A DNA stretch of 14,534 nucleotides from an uncultured Oscillospiraceae bacterium (GTDB lineage Bacteria; Bacillota_A; Clostridia; Oscillospirales; Oscillospiraceae), in assembly GCA_910579155.1 (NCBI GenBank), contig CAJTTS010000082.1:1-14534 (forward strand), written 5' to 3'. This document shows positions 1 to 5,905 of this stretch, one piece after another. The number at the start of each line of letters is the position of its first letter. Position 1 is the stretch's first letter. The translations under genes and the position numbers were made by a program. Under the pieces are notes generated by a model. It did no database searches. It was given only the letters and a program-made list of their open reading frames with translations, and had not been told where the DNA came from.

Positions 1-457
1 AGTCCTCCGGCTCGCCCAGGCCGTAGATGCAGGACACCGAGGACACCACAATCACGTCCCGCCGCTCCAGCAGCGACGCGGTGGCGGACAGGCGCAGCCG
101 GTCGATTTCGTCATTTACCGAGGAGTCTTTTTCAATAAAGGTATCGGTGTGGGGAATATACGCCTCCGGCTGGTAGTAGTCGTAGTAGGAGACGAAATAC
201 TCCACCGCGTTATTGGGGAAGAACTCCTTGAATTCGGCGCAGAGCTGGGCCGCCAACGTCTTGTTATGGGCCAGGACCAGGGTGGGCCGCTGGACGGCTT
301 CGATCACCTTGGCCATGGTATAGGTCTTGCCCGAGCCGGTAACGCCCAGCAGGGTCTGCTCGTCCAGGCCGTTTTCAATGCCCGCCGCCAGGGCGGCGAT
401 GGCCTCCGGCTGGTCTCCGCTGGGCGTGTATTCGGATACCACTTCAAATTTGGGCAT
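1..457 (-). CDS. uvrB: Excinuclease ABC subunit B, N-terminal part (runs off the left edge)
   Basis: UvrB is the damage-verifying helicase-like subunit of UvrABC nucleotide excision repair; it is handed the lesion by UvrA and recruits UvrC. Only the first 152 residues are present. The start [17 protein letters not shown] is typical of the family, the Walker A loop GVTGSGKT is at residues 38-45, [11 protein letters not shown] follows, and the [12 protein letters not shown] segment belongs to the beta-hairpin that clamps DNA. The ATG at 457 is preceded by GGGAGG at a good distance. The gene has its own strong promoter containing an SOS box (separate entries), so DNA damage very likely induces it. 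No frameshift is seen in the visible part. Identification is secure. Confidence 0.96.
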   Translation of the reverse strand, partial: MPKFEVVSEYTPSGDQPEAIAALAAGIENGLDEQTLLGVTGSGKTYTMAKVIEAVQRPTLVLAHNKTLAAQLCAEFKEFFPNNAVEYFVSYYDYYQPEAYIPHTDTFIEKDSSVNDEIDRLRLSATASLLERRDVIVVSSVSCIYGLGEPED

Positions 458-486
458 AGCCGCGCCTCCCTCAACACTGTGTTTCT

Positions 487-515
487 ATGATAGAACATAA
501 GTTTTAATATGTCAA
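487..515 (-). promoter_or_regulatory. SigA-type promoter of uvrB
   Basis: On the minus strand a consensus TTGACA (-35, positions 515-510) is followed after exactly 17 bases by TATCAT (-10, 492-487), placing the start of transcription near 480, about 23 bases before the uvrB ATG. Confidence 0.8.
493..504 (-). promoter_or_regulatory. LexA/DinR-type SOS box in the uvrB promoter
   Basis: The spacer between the uvrB -35 and -10 carries AAAC-TTAT-GTTC on the minus strand (GAAC-ATAA-GTTT on plus), one base off the Gram-positive LexA core GAAC-N4-GTTC. A repressor bound here would sit between the two promoter hexamers and block RNA polymerase. uvrB is a classic SOS gene in Firmicutes, so position and target agree. 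Confidence 0.7.
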
Positions 516-736
516 CCCTGTTATTGGATCAAATATTCGCTGGATAAGCTGAAATTTTGAGCATATTATTATACCACACGGAAGAATAGGCGGCAAGCTG
601 TTTTCCCTCCGGCAAATCTTTAGATTGTATTAAAATATTCACCAAAGGGGCGGCGCTTGGGCGCGGACAAAATTGGGCCTGCCAAAATCGGGCGGGAAAA
701 CAAACGCATCTTTGTTTATTTTTTCACGATTCGTTC

Positions 737-765
737 TTGCGTTTTTGGGTATTAAGTGTTATGAT
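737..765 (+). promoter_or_regulatory. Extended -10 promoter for the antiporter gene
   Basis: TTGCGT (737-742), a 17-base spacer, then TATGAT (760-765) preceded by TG at 757-758, which is an extended -10. Transcription would start near 772, giving a leader of about 75 bases that contains the hairpin at 786-815. The rest of the 458-736 gap is AT-rich and shows only the uvrB promoter; no gene is seen in it. Confidence 0.6.
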
Positions 766-785
766 TTGAACCGTTTTAAAGACAT

Positions 786-815
786 GCGGGCCCGTTCGCA
801 GAGATATGGGCCCGC
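786..815 (+). promoter_or_regulatory. Hairpin in the antiporter mRNA leader
   Basis: GCGGGCCC (786-793) pairs perfectly with GGGCCCGC (808-815) around a 14-base loop. It lies between the predicted transcription start and the ribosome binding site at 835-840. There is no proper U-tract after it, so it is not a convincing terminator. It could stabilise the message or form part of a regulatory leader; no known riboswitch class was recognised. Confidence 0.4.
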
Positions 816-847
816 TTCTTTGCTATCCGAAATCGAGGTGTCCCATC

Positions 848-2137
848 ATGCAAATCCTTCTGCAACTGTCCTTTTCCCTGGTGGGCGGGCTGCTCATGTC
901 CCGTCTGGCCAAAAAACTGAACCTCCCCGCCGTCACCGCCTATCTGGTGACCGGCCTGATTCTGGGGCCCTATTGCCTGGGGGCGCTGGGCGTCTCCCAA
1001 CTGGGCTTCGCCACGCCGGAGGCGGTGAGCAACCTGAACATGATCTCCCAGGTGGCCTTGGGCTTCATCGCCTTCACCATCGGCAACGAGTTCCGCCTGG
1101 CGCAGCTCAAGAGCATGGGCAAGCAGGCCATCACGGTGGGCATCCTTCAGGCTGTGGTTACCACCGCCCTGGTGGATGCGGCCCTGGTGGGGCTGCACTT
1201 CATCAACCCGGACCTCATTTCCGTGTCCTCCGCCATCACCCTGGGAGCCATCGCCGCCGCCACCGCCCCCGCCGCCACCTTGATGGTGGTCCGGCAGTAC
1301 AAGGCCGACGGCCCCTTGACCCGGCTGCTGTTGCTGGTGGTGGCCATTGACGACGCGGTGGGCCTGGTGCTGTTCTCCGCCTCCTTCGGGGTGGCAACCG
1401 CCCTGGAAAGCGGATCGGTGAACGTGGTCACGGTGCTGGTGGAGCCGGTGGTGGAGATCGTGCTGTCCCTGCTGCTGGGCGGCATGGCGGGCTGGGTGCT
1501 GTACCGGGTGGAGAAATATTTCCACTCCCGGAGCAAGCGTTTATCCATCTCCATTGGCTTCGTGCTGCTCACGGTGGGCCTGTCCATGGTGGAGTTCGAG
1601 GTAGGCGGGATGCACTGCGGCTTCAGCCTGCTGCTGGTGTGCATGATGACGGGCACCGTTTTCTGCAACATCTGTGACTTCTCCGAGGAGCTGATGGGCC
1701 GCGTAGACGGCTGGACCACGCCGCTGTTTGTGCTGTTCTTTGTGCTCAGCGGCGCGGAGCTGGACCTGAACATCCTGGCCAACCCCCCAGTGCTGCTGAT
1801 CGGCGCGGTGTATATCGTCTTCCGCTCCCTGGGCAAGTATATAGGCGCTTACGGGAGCTGCGCTTTGACCGGGTGCAGCGAGAGCATCCAAAAGCACCTG
1901 GGCGTCACCCTGCTGCCCCAGGCGGGGGTGGCCCTGGGCATGGCCCTCACCGCTCAGCAGTTGTCGGACGGCCTGATGGTACGCAACGTGGTGCTGTTCT
2001 CCGTGCTGGTGTACGAGCTGGTGGGCCCGGCGCTGACCAAGCGCTCCCTGGTGGCCGCCGGCGAAATCCACGAGGAGGGCAAGACCAGCGCCCGGAAGAA
2101 AAACCAGCCCCCCGTTCCCATCCGGTTGGACAAATGA
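848..2137 (+). CDS. Cation:proton antiporter, CPA2 type (Na+/H+ exchanger domain)
   Basis: This 429-residue integral membrane protein has the look of the PF00999 sodium/hydrogen exchanger family: many hydrophobic helices, the N-terminal pattern RLAKKLNLPAVTAYLVTGLILGP, and an IDDAVGLVLF segment whose adjacent aspartates (Asp168-Asp169) match the acidic pair used for ion and proton binding in the electrogenic CPA2 branch. It should exchange a monovalent cation for protons across the cytoplasmic membrane; whether Na+ or K+ cannot be told. The C-terminus ends in a short basic tail with no TrkA-N or RCK domain. ATG 848 is chosen because GAGGTG lies 7 bases upstream; an in-frame upstream start at 806 would lie in the leader hairpin and lacks a binding site. 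The next gene follows after 57 bases and may be co-transcribed. Confidence 0.85.
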   Translation: MQILLQLSFSLVGGLLMSRLAKKLNLPAVTAYLVTGLILGPYCLGALGVSQLGFATPEAVSNLNMISQVALGFIAFTIGNEFRLAQLKSMGKQAITVGILQAVVTTALVDAALVGLHFINPDLISVSSAITLGAIAAATAPAATLMVVRQYKADGPLTRLLLLVVAIDDAVGLVLFSASFGVATALESGSVNVVTVLVEPVVEIVLSLLLGGMAGWVLYRVEKYFHSRSKRLSISIGFVLLTVGLSMVEFEVGGMHCGFSLLLVCMMTGTVFCNICDFSEELMGRVDGWTTPLFVLFFVLSGAELDLNILANPPVLLIGAVYIVFRSLGKYIGAYGSCALTGCSESIQKHLGVTLLPQAGVALGMALTAQQLSDGLMVRNVVLFSVLVYELVGPALTKRSLVAAGEIHEEGKTSARKKNQPPVPIRLDK

Positions 2138-2194
2138 CGATCGTCTTCTCCCGCGGTTTGCCCGGGACATTTCGGGCATACTAAGGGAGAGGTG

Positions 2195-2629
2195 ATGACA
2201 TTGCTCAACGAGAAGGAACTGCTCAACCACATCTACCAGACTGCCGAGATGGGCCGGGAGGGCATCCAGTCGGTGCTGAAATACACCGAGGAGCCCGGTC
2301 TGGCGGATGCGCTGAACAGCCAGTATACCGAATACGAGAAGCTGCAAAACGCCGCCGGGGCGCTGCTCCACGCCCGGGGGGAGCGGCCCCACGGCCTGAA
2401 CCCGGTGGCCAAGGCCTCCTCCGAGGTGATGAGCACCATGAAGGCCATGACGGACCGCTCTCCCGCCAACATCGCGGAGATGATGATCCAGGGCTCCACC
2501 ATGGGGGTGACCAAGAGCCTGCGCACCATCCGGGACTGCAACGTGAAGGAGGGCGAGGTCCGCCGCCTGGCAGACCGTCTGCTCAAAACCGAGCAGGCCA
2601 ATATTGAGGAAATGAAGCGTTTCCTCTAG
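2195..2629 (+). CDS. Small all-helical protein, possibly ferritin-like, function unknown
   Basis: The 144-residue product has no signal peptide and no membrane segment. Its composition suggests four amphipathic helices (roughly residues 3-28, 33-60, 68-95 and 103-143), with acidic residues spaced along the first two. This resembles ferritin-like or DUF2383-type bundles, but no complete metal-binding set can be asserted. The binding site AGGGAG (2184-2189) is 5 bases before ATG 2195; GTG 2192 directly before it and TTG 2201 after it are alternative starts. It follows the antiporter at a short distance and is closed by a strong terminator, so the two probably share a transcript. The role is not known. 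Confidence 0.7.
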   Translation: MTLLNEKELLNHIYQTAEMGREGIQSVLKYTEEPGLADALNSQYTEYEKLQNAAGALLHARGERPHGLNPVAKASSEVMSTMKAMTDRSPANIAEMMIQGSTMGVTKSLRTIRDCNVKEGEVRRLADRLLKTEQANIEEMKRFL

Positions 2630-2631
2630 AA

Positions 2632-2681
2632 CGGAAAAAGGGAAGGACCCGCGCAACCCACGCGGGCCCTTCCGTTTTCCG
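2632..2681. terminator. Bidirectional intrinsic terminator between convergent genes
   Basis: GGAAGG-A-CCCGCG (2641-2653) pairs with CGCGGG-C-CCTTCC around loop CAACCCA, 12 of 13 positions matched. An A-rich run lies to the left (2635-2639) and TTTT to the right (2675-2678), and the outer CGGAAAA/TTTTCCG bases also pair. It can stop transcription of the helical protein from the left and of cdd from the right. Confidence 0.85.
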
Positions 2682-2683
2682 AT

Positions 2684-3076
2684 TCAGTTCAGCGAGCTGG
2701 GGCCGAAGCCGTAGGGCAGCAGTTCCTTGAGCGGGAGCTTCACATAGTCCCCGTCCCCCCGGGCTACCAGCACGGTGAGGTCCGGGGCGAACTCGTAGAG
2801 CGCCTGGCGGCAGATGCCGCAAGGCCAGCAGTAATCCGTGCTCTTGCCCGCCACGGCGATGGTGGTGAACTCGCGGTATCCCTCGCTGACCGCCTTGGAC
2901 AGGGCGGTGCGCTCGGCGCAGATGGTGGGGCCATAGGCGGCGTTTTCGATGTTACAGCCGGTGAACACCGTGCCGTCGGGACACAACAGGGCCGCGCCCA
3001 CGGGGAAGTGGGAGTAAGGGACATAGGAACGCTCCAGCATGGAGAAGGCCAGGTCCACCAGAGCTTGATCAGTCAT
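2684..3076 (-). CDS. cdd: Cytidine deaminase
   Basis: Hydrolytic deamination of cytidine and deoxycytidine to uridine and deoxyuridine in pyrimidine salvage, in the cytoplasm. The 130-residue length is that of the short, homotetrameric class. Zinc ligands are visible as Cys53 in the TICAERTAL motif (with catalytic Glu55) and Cys86 and Cys89 in PCGICRQ; the spacing is that of the Bacillus-type enzyme. The substrate-binding segment FPVGAAL...GCNIENAAYG is intact. ATG 3076 has AAAGGAG upstream. It is monocistronic, convergent with the helical protein gene and divergent from the membrane protein gene. The upstream region carries an extended -10 and a striking inverted repeat (separate entries). 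Confidence 0.95.
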   Translation of the reverse strand: MTDQALVDLAFSMLERSYVPYSHFPVGAALLCPDGTVFTGCNIENAAYGPTICAERTALSKAVSEGYREFTTIAVAGKSTDYCWPCGICRQALYEFAPDLTVLVARGDGDYVKLPLKELLPYGFGPSSLN

Positions 3077-3111
3077 GTTTAAAACTCCTTTCTAAATGGG
3101 TTTTTTTGGCT

Positions 3112-3163
3112 AACCGGGGCAGAAGGCCCCTTTTTTACAGTATAGCAGGTTTCTGCCCCGGTT
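3112..3163. promoter_or_regulatory. Long inverted repeat around the cdd promoter, with an embedded terminator-like hairpin
   Basis: AACCGGGGCAGAA (3112-3124) and TTCTGCCCCGGTT (3151-3163) are perfect 13-base inverted repeats separated by 26 bases. The spacer holds the minus-strand extended -10 TGCTATACT (positions 3147-3139), the likely cdd promoter. On the plus strand the left arm can instead fold as GGGGC-AGAAG-GCCCC followed by TTTTTT (3116-3136), a terminator shape. On the minus-strand transcript, starting near 3132, GGGGC and GCCCC form a 5' leader hairpin. Operator, attenuator or both are possible. Confidence 0.5.
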
Positions 3164-3202
3164 GGAAGGGGGAAAACTTAGGGTGCGGCTCGATTTTTGG
3201 TG

Positions 3203-3231
3203 TTGCAAAGCGGGGAAGTTTCTGCTATACT
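3203..3231 (+). promoter_or_regulatory. Extended -10 promoter for the 3354 membrane protein gene
   Basis: TTGCAA (3203-3208), a 17-base spacer, then TATACT (3226-3231) preceded by TGC, an extended -10. Transcription would start near 3238, leaving a leader of about 115 bases. The leader contains the self-complementary pair ACCGG/CCGGT near 3292-3314 but no recognised riboswitch. Confidence 0.65.
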
Positions 3232-3353
3232 ATTAGCTGTTCGATGTCAGGACAGGCTGTTCCGCATCTGAATGACAAAAGAGAAGAGGGAGGCCACCGG
3301 GGAACGCTCCGGTCGGGCCGGCAACGATAGATATTAGATAAAGGACTGATTGA

Positions 3354-4124
3354 ATGATGTTTGAAAAGGGTAAACGCGCACAGCGCCAGAGCGAGGACGA
3401 TAAGGTCTTTAACCGGATGCTCCTGTGGCTGGCCGGCGCGGTGGCGGTGGAGTTGCTGCTGCTGCTGCTACAAAAGGCATATGTGGAGATCGTGTGGAAC
3501 GGCATGATCGCCAAGTGGCTGCTTACGTTCTTCAAAATCTACAACATCGCCGGGCTGGTACTCGTTGTGGGCTGCGCGGCGTGGGCGGTAATCAGCGCCC
3601 GGGGCGGAAAAAATATCCTGCTGCCCGTGAGCATCGGGGCGGCGGCGGCCGGGCTGTGGGCGATCTCGTTGGTGTGCCGTTTCGTCTATCCCGACGGCGT
3701 GCGCATTCTGATGATGTTCCCTGCGGCGGGAGCCGTGCTGATTATCATCTTCTTCCTCTATCAGCGGCCTTTCTTCTACAACGCCATTCTCACCAGCGGC
3801 GGGCTGTTGGCCCTGTGGCTCCACGGGAAATACTATATGAACCATCCAACGATCATCACCGCCTGTGTGGTGGGCGGCGTGGTGGTGCTGGCCGCAGCCG
3901 CGGCGCTGGCCTTCCAGATCAAGAAGAGCGACGGCAAGCTGGGCGGCGTCCGGATTCTTCCCCCCAGTTCCAACTATACCATGACCTGGCTCACCTGCGG
4001 CGTCACCGCCGCCGCCATGGTGCTGGGCCTGGTACTGGGCGTGTCCCTGTCCCACTACCTGCTGTATGCGTTGGTGGGCTGGCTGTTTGCCCAGGCGGTG
4101 TTCTTCACGGTGAAGATGATGTAA
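3354..4124 (+). CDS. Multi-pass membrane protein of unknown function
   Basis: The 256-residue product is almost entirely hydrophobic after a charged cytoplasmic start (residues 1-20, rich in Lys, Arg, Asp, Glu). About seven or eight membrane segments can be drawn, near residues 22-40, 64-81, 88-108, 117-135, 142-157, 166-188, 210-230 and 234-252. No transporter signature, catalytic motif or lipobox is recognised, so no function is assigned. Two ATGs stand together (3354 and 3357); AAAGGA at 3340-3345 gives good spacing to the first. It has its own strong promoter, a long leader and a perfect terminator, so it is a single-gene transcript. Confidence 0.75.
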   Translation: MMFEKGKRAQRQSEDDKVFNRMLLWLAGAVAVELLLLLLQKAYVEIVWNGMIAKWLLTFFKIYNIAGLVLVVGCAAWAVISARGGKNILLPVSIGAAAAGLWAISLVCRFVYPDGVRILMMFPAAGAVLIIIFFLYQRPFFYNAILTSGGLLALWLHGKYYMNHPTIITACVVGGVVVLAAAAALAFQIKKSDGKLGGVRILPPSSNYTMTWLTCGVTAAAMVLGLVLGVSLSHYLLYALVGWLFAQAVFFTVKMM

Positions 4125-4140
4125 CGCCAAATGAATGGAC

Positions 4141-4178
4141 AAAGCGGCCCCGGCGCTTACGCGCCGGGGCCGCTTTTT
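4141..4178 (+). terminator. Intrinsic terminator after the membrane protein gene
   Basis: AAAGCGGCCCCGGCGC (4141-4156) pairs perfectly with GCGCCGGGGCCGCTTT around TTAC, followed by a run of T to 4178. It stands between two convergent genes and may also serve the minus-strand gene that ends at 4190. Confidence 0.9.
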
Positions 4179-4189
4179 GGGTGTTGGGG

Positions 4190-4669
4190 TTATTCCTCGG
4201 TTTTGTCCCCGTCCCCGGCGGAAGCGTCCTCCGTGGAGGCCTCCCCGCCGCAGCAGCAGGACCCGGTTTCTCCGGGGACTTCCTCGGTCTCGACGGCGTC
4301 GATCTCCTCGTCTGTGATCTGGCCCGCCGCCTTGATGTCGGCGATGCGCTCGTTGTTGTAGGAGATGCGGGCCATCGCGTCGGTGATGCGCTGGCAGGCG
4401 TCGGCGTAGGCCGCCTCGGGGGCGGAGCCCCGCTCGGCGTAGTACAGCTTGCCCAGCTCGGAGTAGGCCTTGCGGATGGCCTCCTGCTCGGCGGAGTTGT
4501 TCACCTTCAGCTTGCCGATCTCGGCGATCTCCTTGGCCTTCGCCGCGCCGGTGTCCGCCAACTCCTTGGCCTTGGCGATGCCGGTCTCGGTCAGCTCCTT
4601 CACGCGGGTTACGCCGTTCTGGGCCGCAACCACCGCCTTGTCCTTCAGGCTTTCGTAATCAATGCTCAT
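4190..4669 (-). CDS. Helical protein with 11-residue repeats and a Cys-rich acidic tail, function unknown
   Basis: The 159-residue protein has no signal peptide or membrane helix. Residues 20-52 form three consecutive 11-residue units (VTRVKELTETG, IAKAKELADTG, AAKAKEIAEIG), the periodicity of apolipoprotein- or LEA-like amphipathic helices that lie on membranes. Residues 60-115 form a second helical region with an AYSELGKLYY segment. The tail (120-159) is strongly acidic, probably disordered, and carries three adjacent cysteines (138-140) followed by GG, perhaps a remnant or minimal metal site. ATG 4669 is preceded by AGGAGGT at 8 bases; upstream in-frame codons lie in the GC-rich leader hairpin and are rejected. 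The function is not recognised. Confidence 0.75.
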   Translation of the reverse strand: MSIDYESLKDKAVVAAQNGVTRVKELTETGIAKAKELADTGAAKAKEIAEIGKLKVNNSAEQEAIRKAYSELGKLYYAERGSAPEAAYADACQRITDAMARISYNNERIADIKAAGQITDEEIDAVETEEVPGETGSCCCGGEASTEDASAGDGDKTEE

Positions 4670-4704
4670 GGTAAATTTACCTCCTGATATAATGTGGGCC
4701 GCCC

Positions 4705-4728
4705 AGCGGCGGCGTCCAACCCGCCGCT
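4705..4728 (-). promoter_or_regulatory. Leader hairpin upstream of the 11-residue-repeat protein
   Basis: AGCGGCGG and CCGCCGCT form a perfect 8-bp stem with an 8-base loop in the 5' leader, between the promoter and the ribosome binding site. It probably affects message stability or translation; no known class is recognised. Confidence 0.35.
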
Positions 4729-4745
4729 TCATTTCCACTGATGCT

Positions 4746-4774
4746 ATTTTATGCGCCTAGGGCAAAAAATGCAA
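4746..4774 (-). promoter_or_regulatory. SigA-type promoter for the 11-residue-repeat protein
   Basis: On the minus strand TTGCAT (4774-4769) is followed after exactly 17 bases by TAAAAT (4751-4746), with transcription starting near 4739. Confidence 0.65.
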
Positions 4775-4837
4775 GGGGATTTGGTCATTGTTTAGAAAGG
4801 TTTAAGACTTTGTCAAAAAACCGGCCATGTTTTGGAC

Positions 4838-5809
4838 TCAGCGCCCATCTTTCTCCTCCTCGCCGTCCAGCACTTCTCGGATGAGGAACCGGGGCCGGGC
4901 CTTGCTCTCCAGGTAGAGCTTACCCAGGTACTCCCCGATGACCCCCAGGGACAGCAGGATCAGCCCCCCGATGAACCACACCGAGCAGGCCAGGCTGGCC
5001 CAGCCGGCCACGGTGTTCCCCGTGGCCCAGCGGGCCACGTTGTACACGATCATCACCAGGGACACAAGGAACACCAGGAAGCCCAGCCCTGTAATCATCC
5101 GCAAAGGTTTGGTGGACAGGGAGGTGACCCCCTCCAAGGCAAATGAGATCATCTTTTTCAGCGGGTATTTGCTCTCCCCGGCAAAGCGCTCGCCCCGCTC
5201 GTACTCCACCGTGTCGGTGGGGTAGCCGATCATGGGCACGATGCCCCGGAGGAACAGGTTGACCTCGGTGAACTGGGCCAGGGCCTCCAGGGCCCGCTTG
5301 GACATCAGGCGGTAGTCGGCATGGTTGAATACCGTCTCGGCCCCCAGCAGGTCCATCAGGCGGTAGAACGCCTCGGCGGTGGTGCGTTTGAAGAAGGTGT
5401 CCTTCTTCCGGGAGGAGCGCACGCCGTAGACGATATCCGCCCCGGCCAGGTACTTGTCCACCATGGCGTCCGCCGCGTCCACGTCGTCCTGAAGGTCGGC
5501 GTCCATGGAGATCACCATGTCCGCTTTGTCCCTGGCGGTCATCAGCCCGGCCAGCAGGGCGTTCTGATGGCCCCGGTTTCGGGACAGGTCCGCGCCGCAC
5601 AGCAGGTGGTTTTCGCGGTGGAGGCGGGCGATGACCTCCCAGGTTTTGTCCTTGGAGCCGTCGTTGACGAACAGCACCCGGCTCCGGGGGCTGATTTTTC
5701 CGGCGTTCATGAGGGCTTTCAGCTTGTCCCCCAGCCGCCGGGCGGTTTCGGGGAGGACCTCCTCCTCGTTGTAGCAGGGGACCACAATGTACAGGGTGTT
5801 GCCGCGCAT
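4838..5809 (-). CDS. Family 2 glycosyltransferase, GtrB/DPM1-like polyprenyl-phosphate sugar transferase
   Basis: A 323-residue membrane-anchored enzyme that by family should move a sugar from a nucleotide donor to undecaprenyl phosphate on the inner face of the membrane, supplying precursors for wall or surface glycan decoration. Residues 5-230 form the GT-A fold: YIVVPCYNEEEVLP at the start, FVNDGSKDKT (Asp50), SRNRGHQNALLAG, and the metal/donor motif MDADLQDD (Asp103, Asp105). Two membrane helices follow (about 236-258 and 269-295), then a charged tail, the usual GtrB/ArnC arrangement. ATG 5809 is chosen because GGGAGGT precedes it at 7 bases; a longer frame to 5896 runs into the promoter. 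No flippase or GtrC partner is adjacent, so the sugar is unknown. Confidence 0.88.
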   Translation of the reverse strand: MRGNTLYIVVPCYNEEEVLPETARRLGDKLKALMNAGKISPRSRVLFVNDGSKDKTWEVIARLHRENHLLCGADLSRNRGHQNALLAGLMTARDKADMVISMDADLQDDVDAADAMVDKYLAGADIVYGVRSSRKKDTFFKRTTAEAFYRLMDLLGAETVFNHADYRLMSKRALEALAQFTEVNLFLRGIVPMIGYPTDTVEYERGERFAGESKYPLKKMISFALEGVTSLSTKPLRMITGLGFLVFLVSLVMIVYNVARWATGNTVAGWASLACSVWFIGGLILLSLGVIGEYLGKLYLESKARPRFLIREVLDGEEEKDGR

Positions 5810-5820
5810 GGTATTGACCT

Positions 5821-5834
5821 CCCAAAGCTTTGGG
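5821..5834. promoter_or_regulatory. Perfect 14-bp palindrome overlapping the glycosyltransferase ribosome binding site
   Basis: CCCAAAGCTTTGGG is an uninterrupted palindrome. On the transcript its GGG is the first part of the Shine-Dalgarno sequence GGGAGGT (5823-5817). With no loop it folds poorly as a small hairpin and looks more like a dimeric-repressor site, though partial pairing could hide the ribosome binding site. Confidence 0.4.
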
Positions 5835-5867
5835 CTTTTCCTTGGTGTTTGTTGACAGCGTCTTATC

Positions 5868-5896
5868 ATCTTACCAAAAAAGTGTGCGCCCGTCAA
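5868..5896 (-). promoter_or_regulatory. SigA-type promoter for the glycosyltransferase
   Basis: On the minus strand TTGACG (5896-5891), exactly 17 bases, then TAAGAT (5873-5868). Transcription would start near 5861 and produce a leader of about 50 bases. The promoter fills the gap after the stop codon of the DNA glycosylase gene, so the two minus-strand genes can be expressed separately. Confidence 0.7.
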
Positions 5897-5905
5897 GTAA
5901 GGGGT

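Noticed and set aside
776..1525. A histidine- and glutamine-rich minus-strand frame opposite the antiporter
   Set aside because: Composition is that of an antisense shadow of leucine- and valine-rich membrane helices; it covers the antiporter's own promoter-proximal signals.
1541..2656. A 371-residue minus-strand open frame opposite the antiporter and the helical protein
   Set aside because: Shadow frame with low-complexity composition; it spans two real genes and their terminator region.
3244..3330. A 28-codon frame in the leader of the membrane protein gene as a leader peptide
   Set aside because: No ribosome binding site before its ATG, which lies only about 6 bases after the predicted transcription start, and no run of regulatory codons is visible.
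3238..3353. Riboswitch in the leader of the 3354 membrane protein gene
   Set aside because: GC-rich complementary pieces exist but no consensus of a known class could be placed.
3425..4687. A 420-residue plus-strand open frame across the membrane protein and 11-residue-repeat genes
   Set aside because: It runs through a perfect terminator and opposite a convergent gene, is rich in Gly, Arg and Ala, and has no ribosome binding site.
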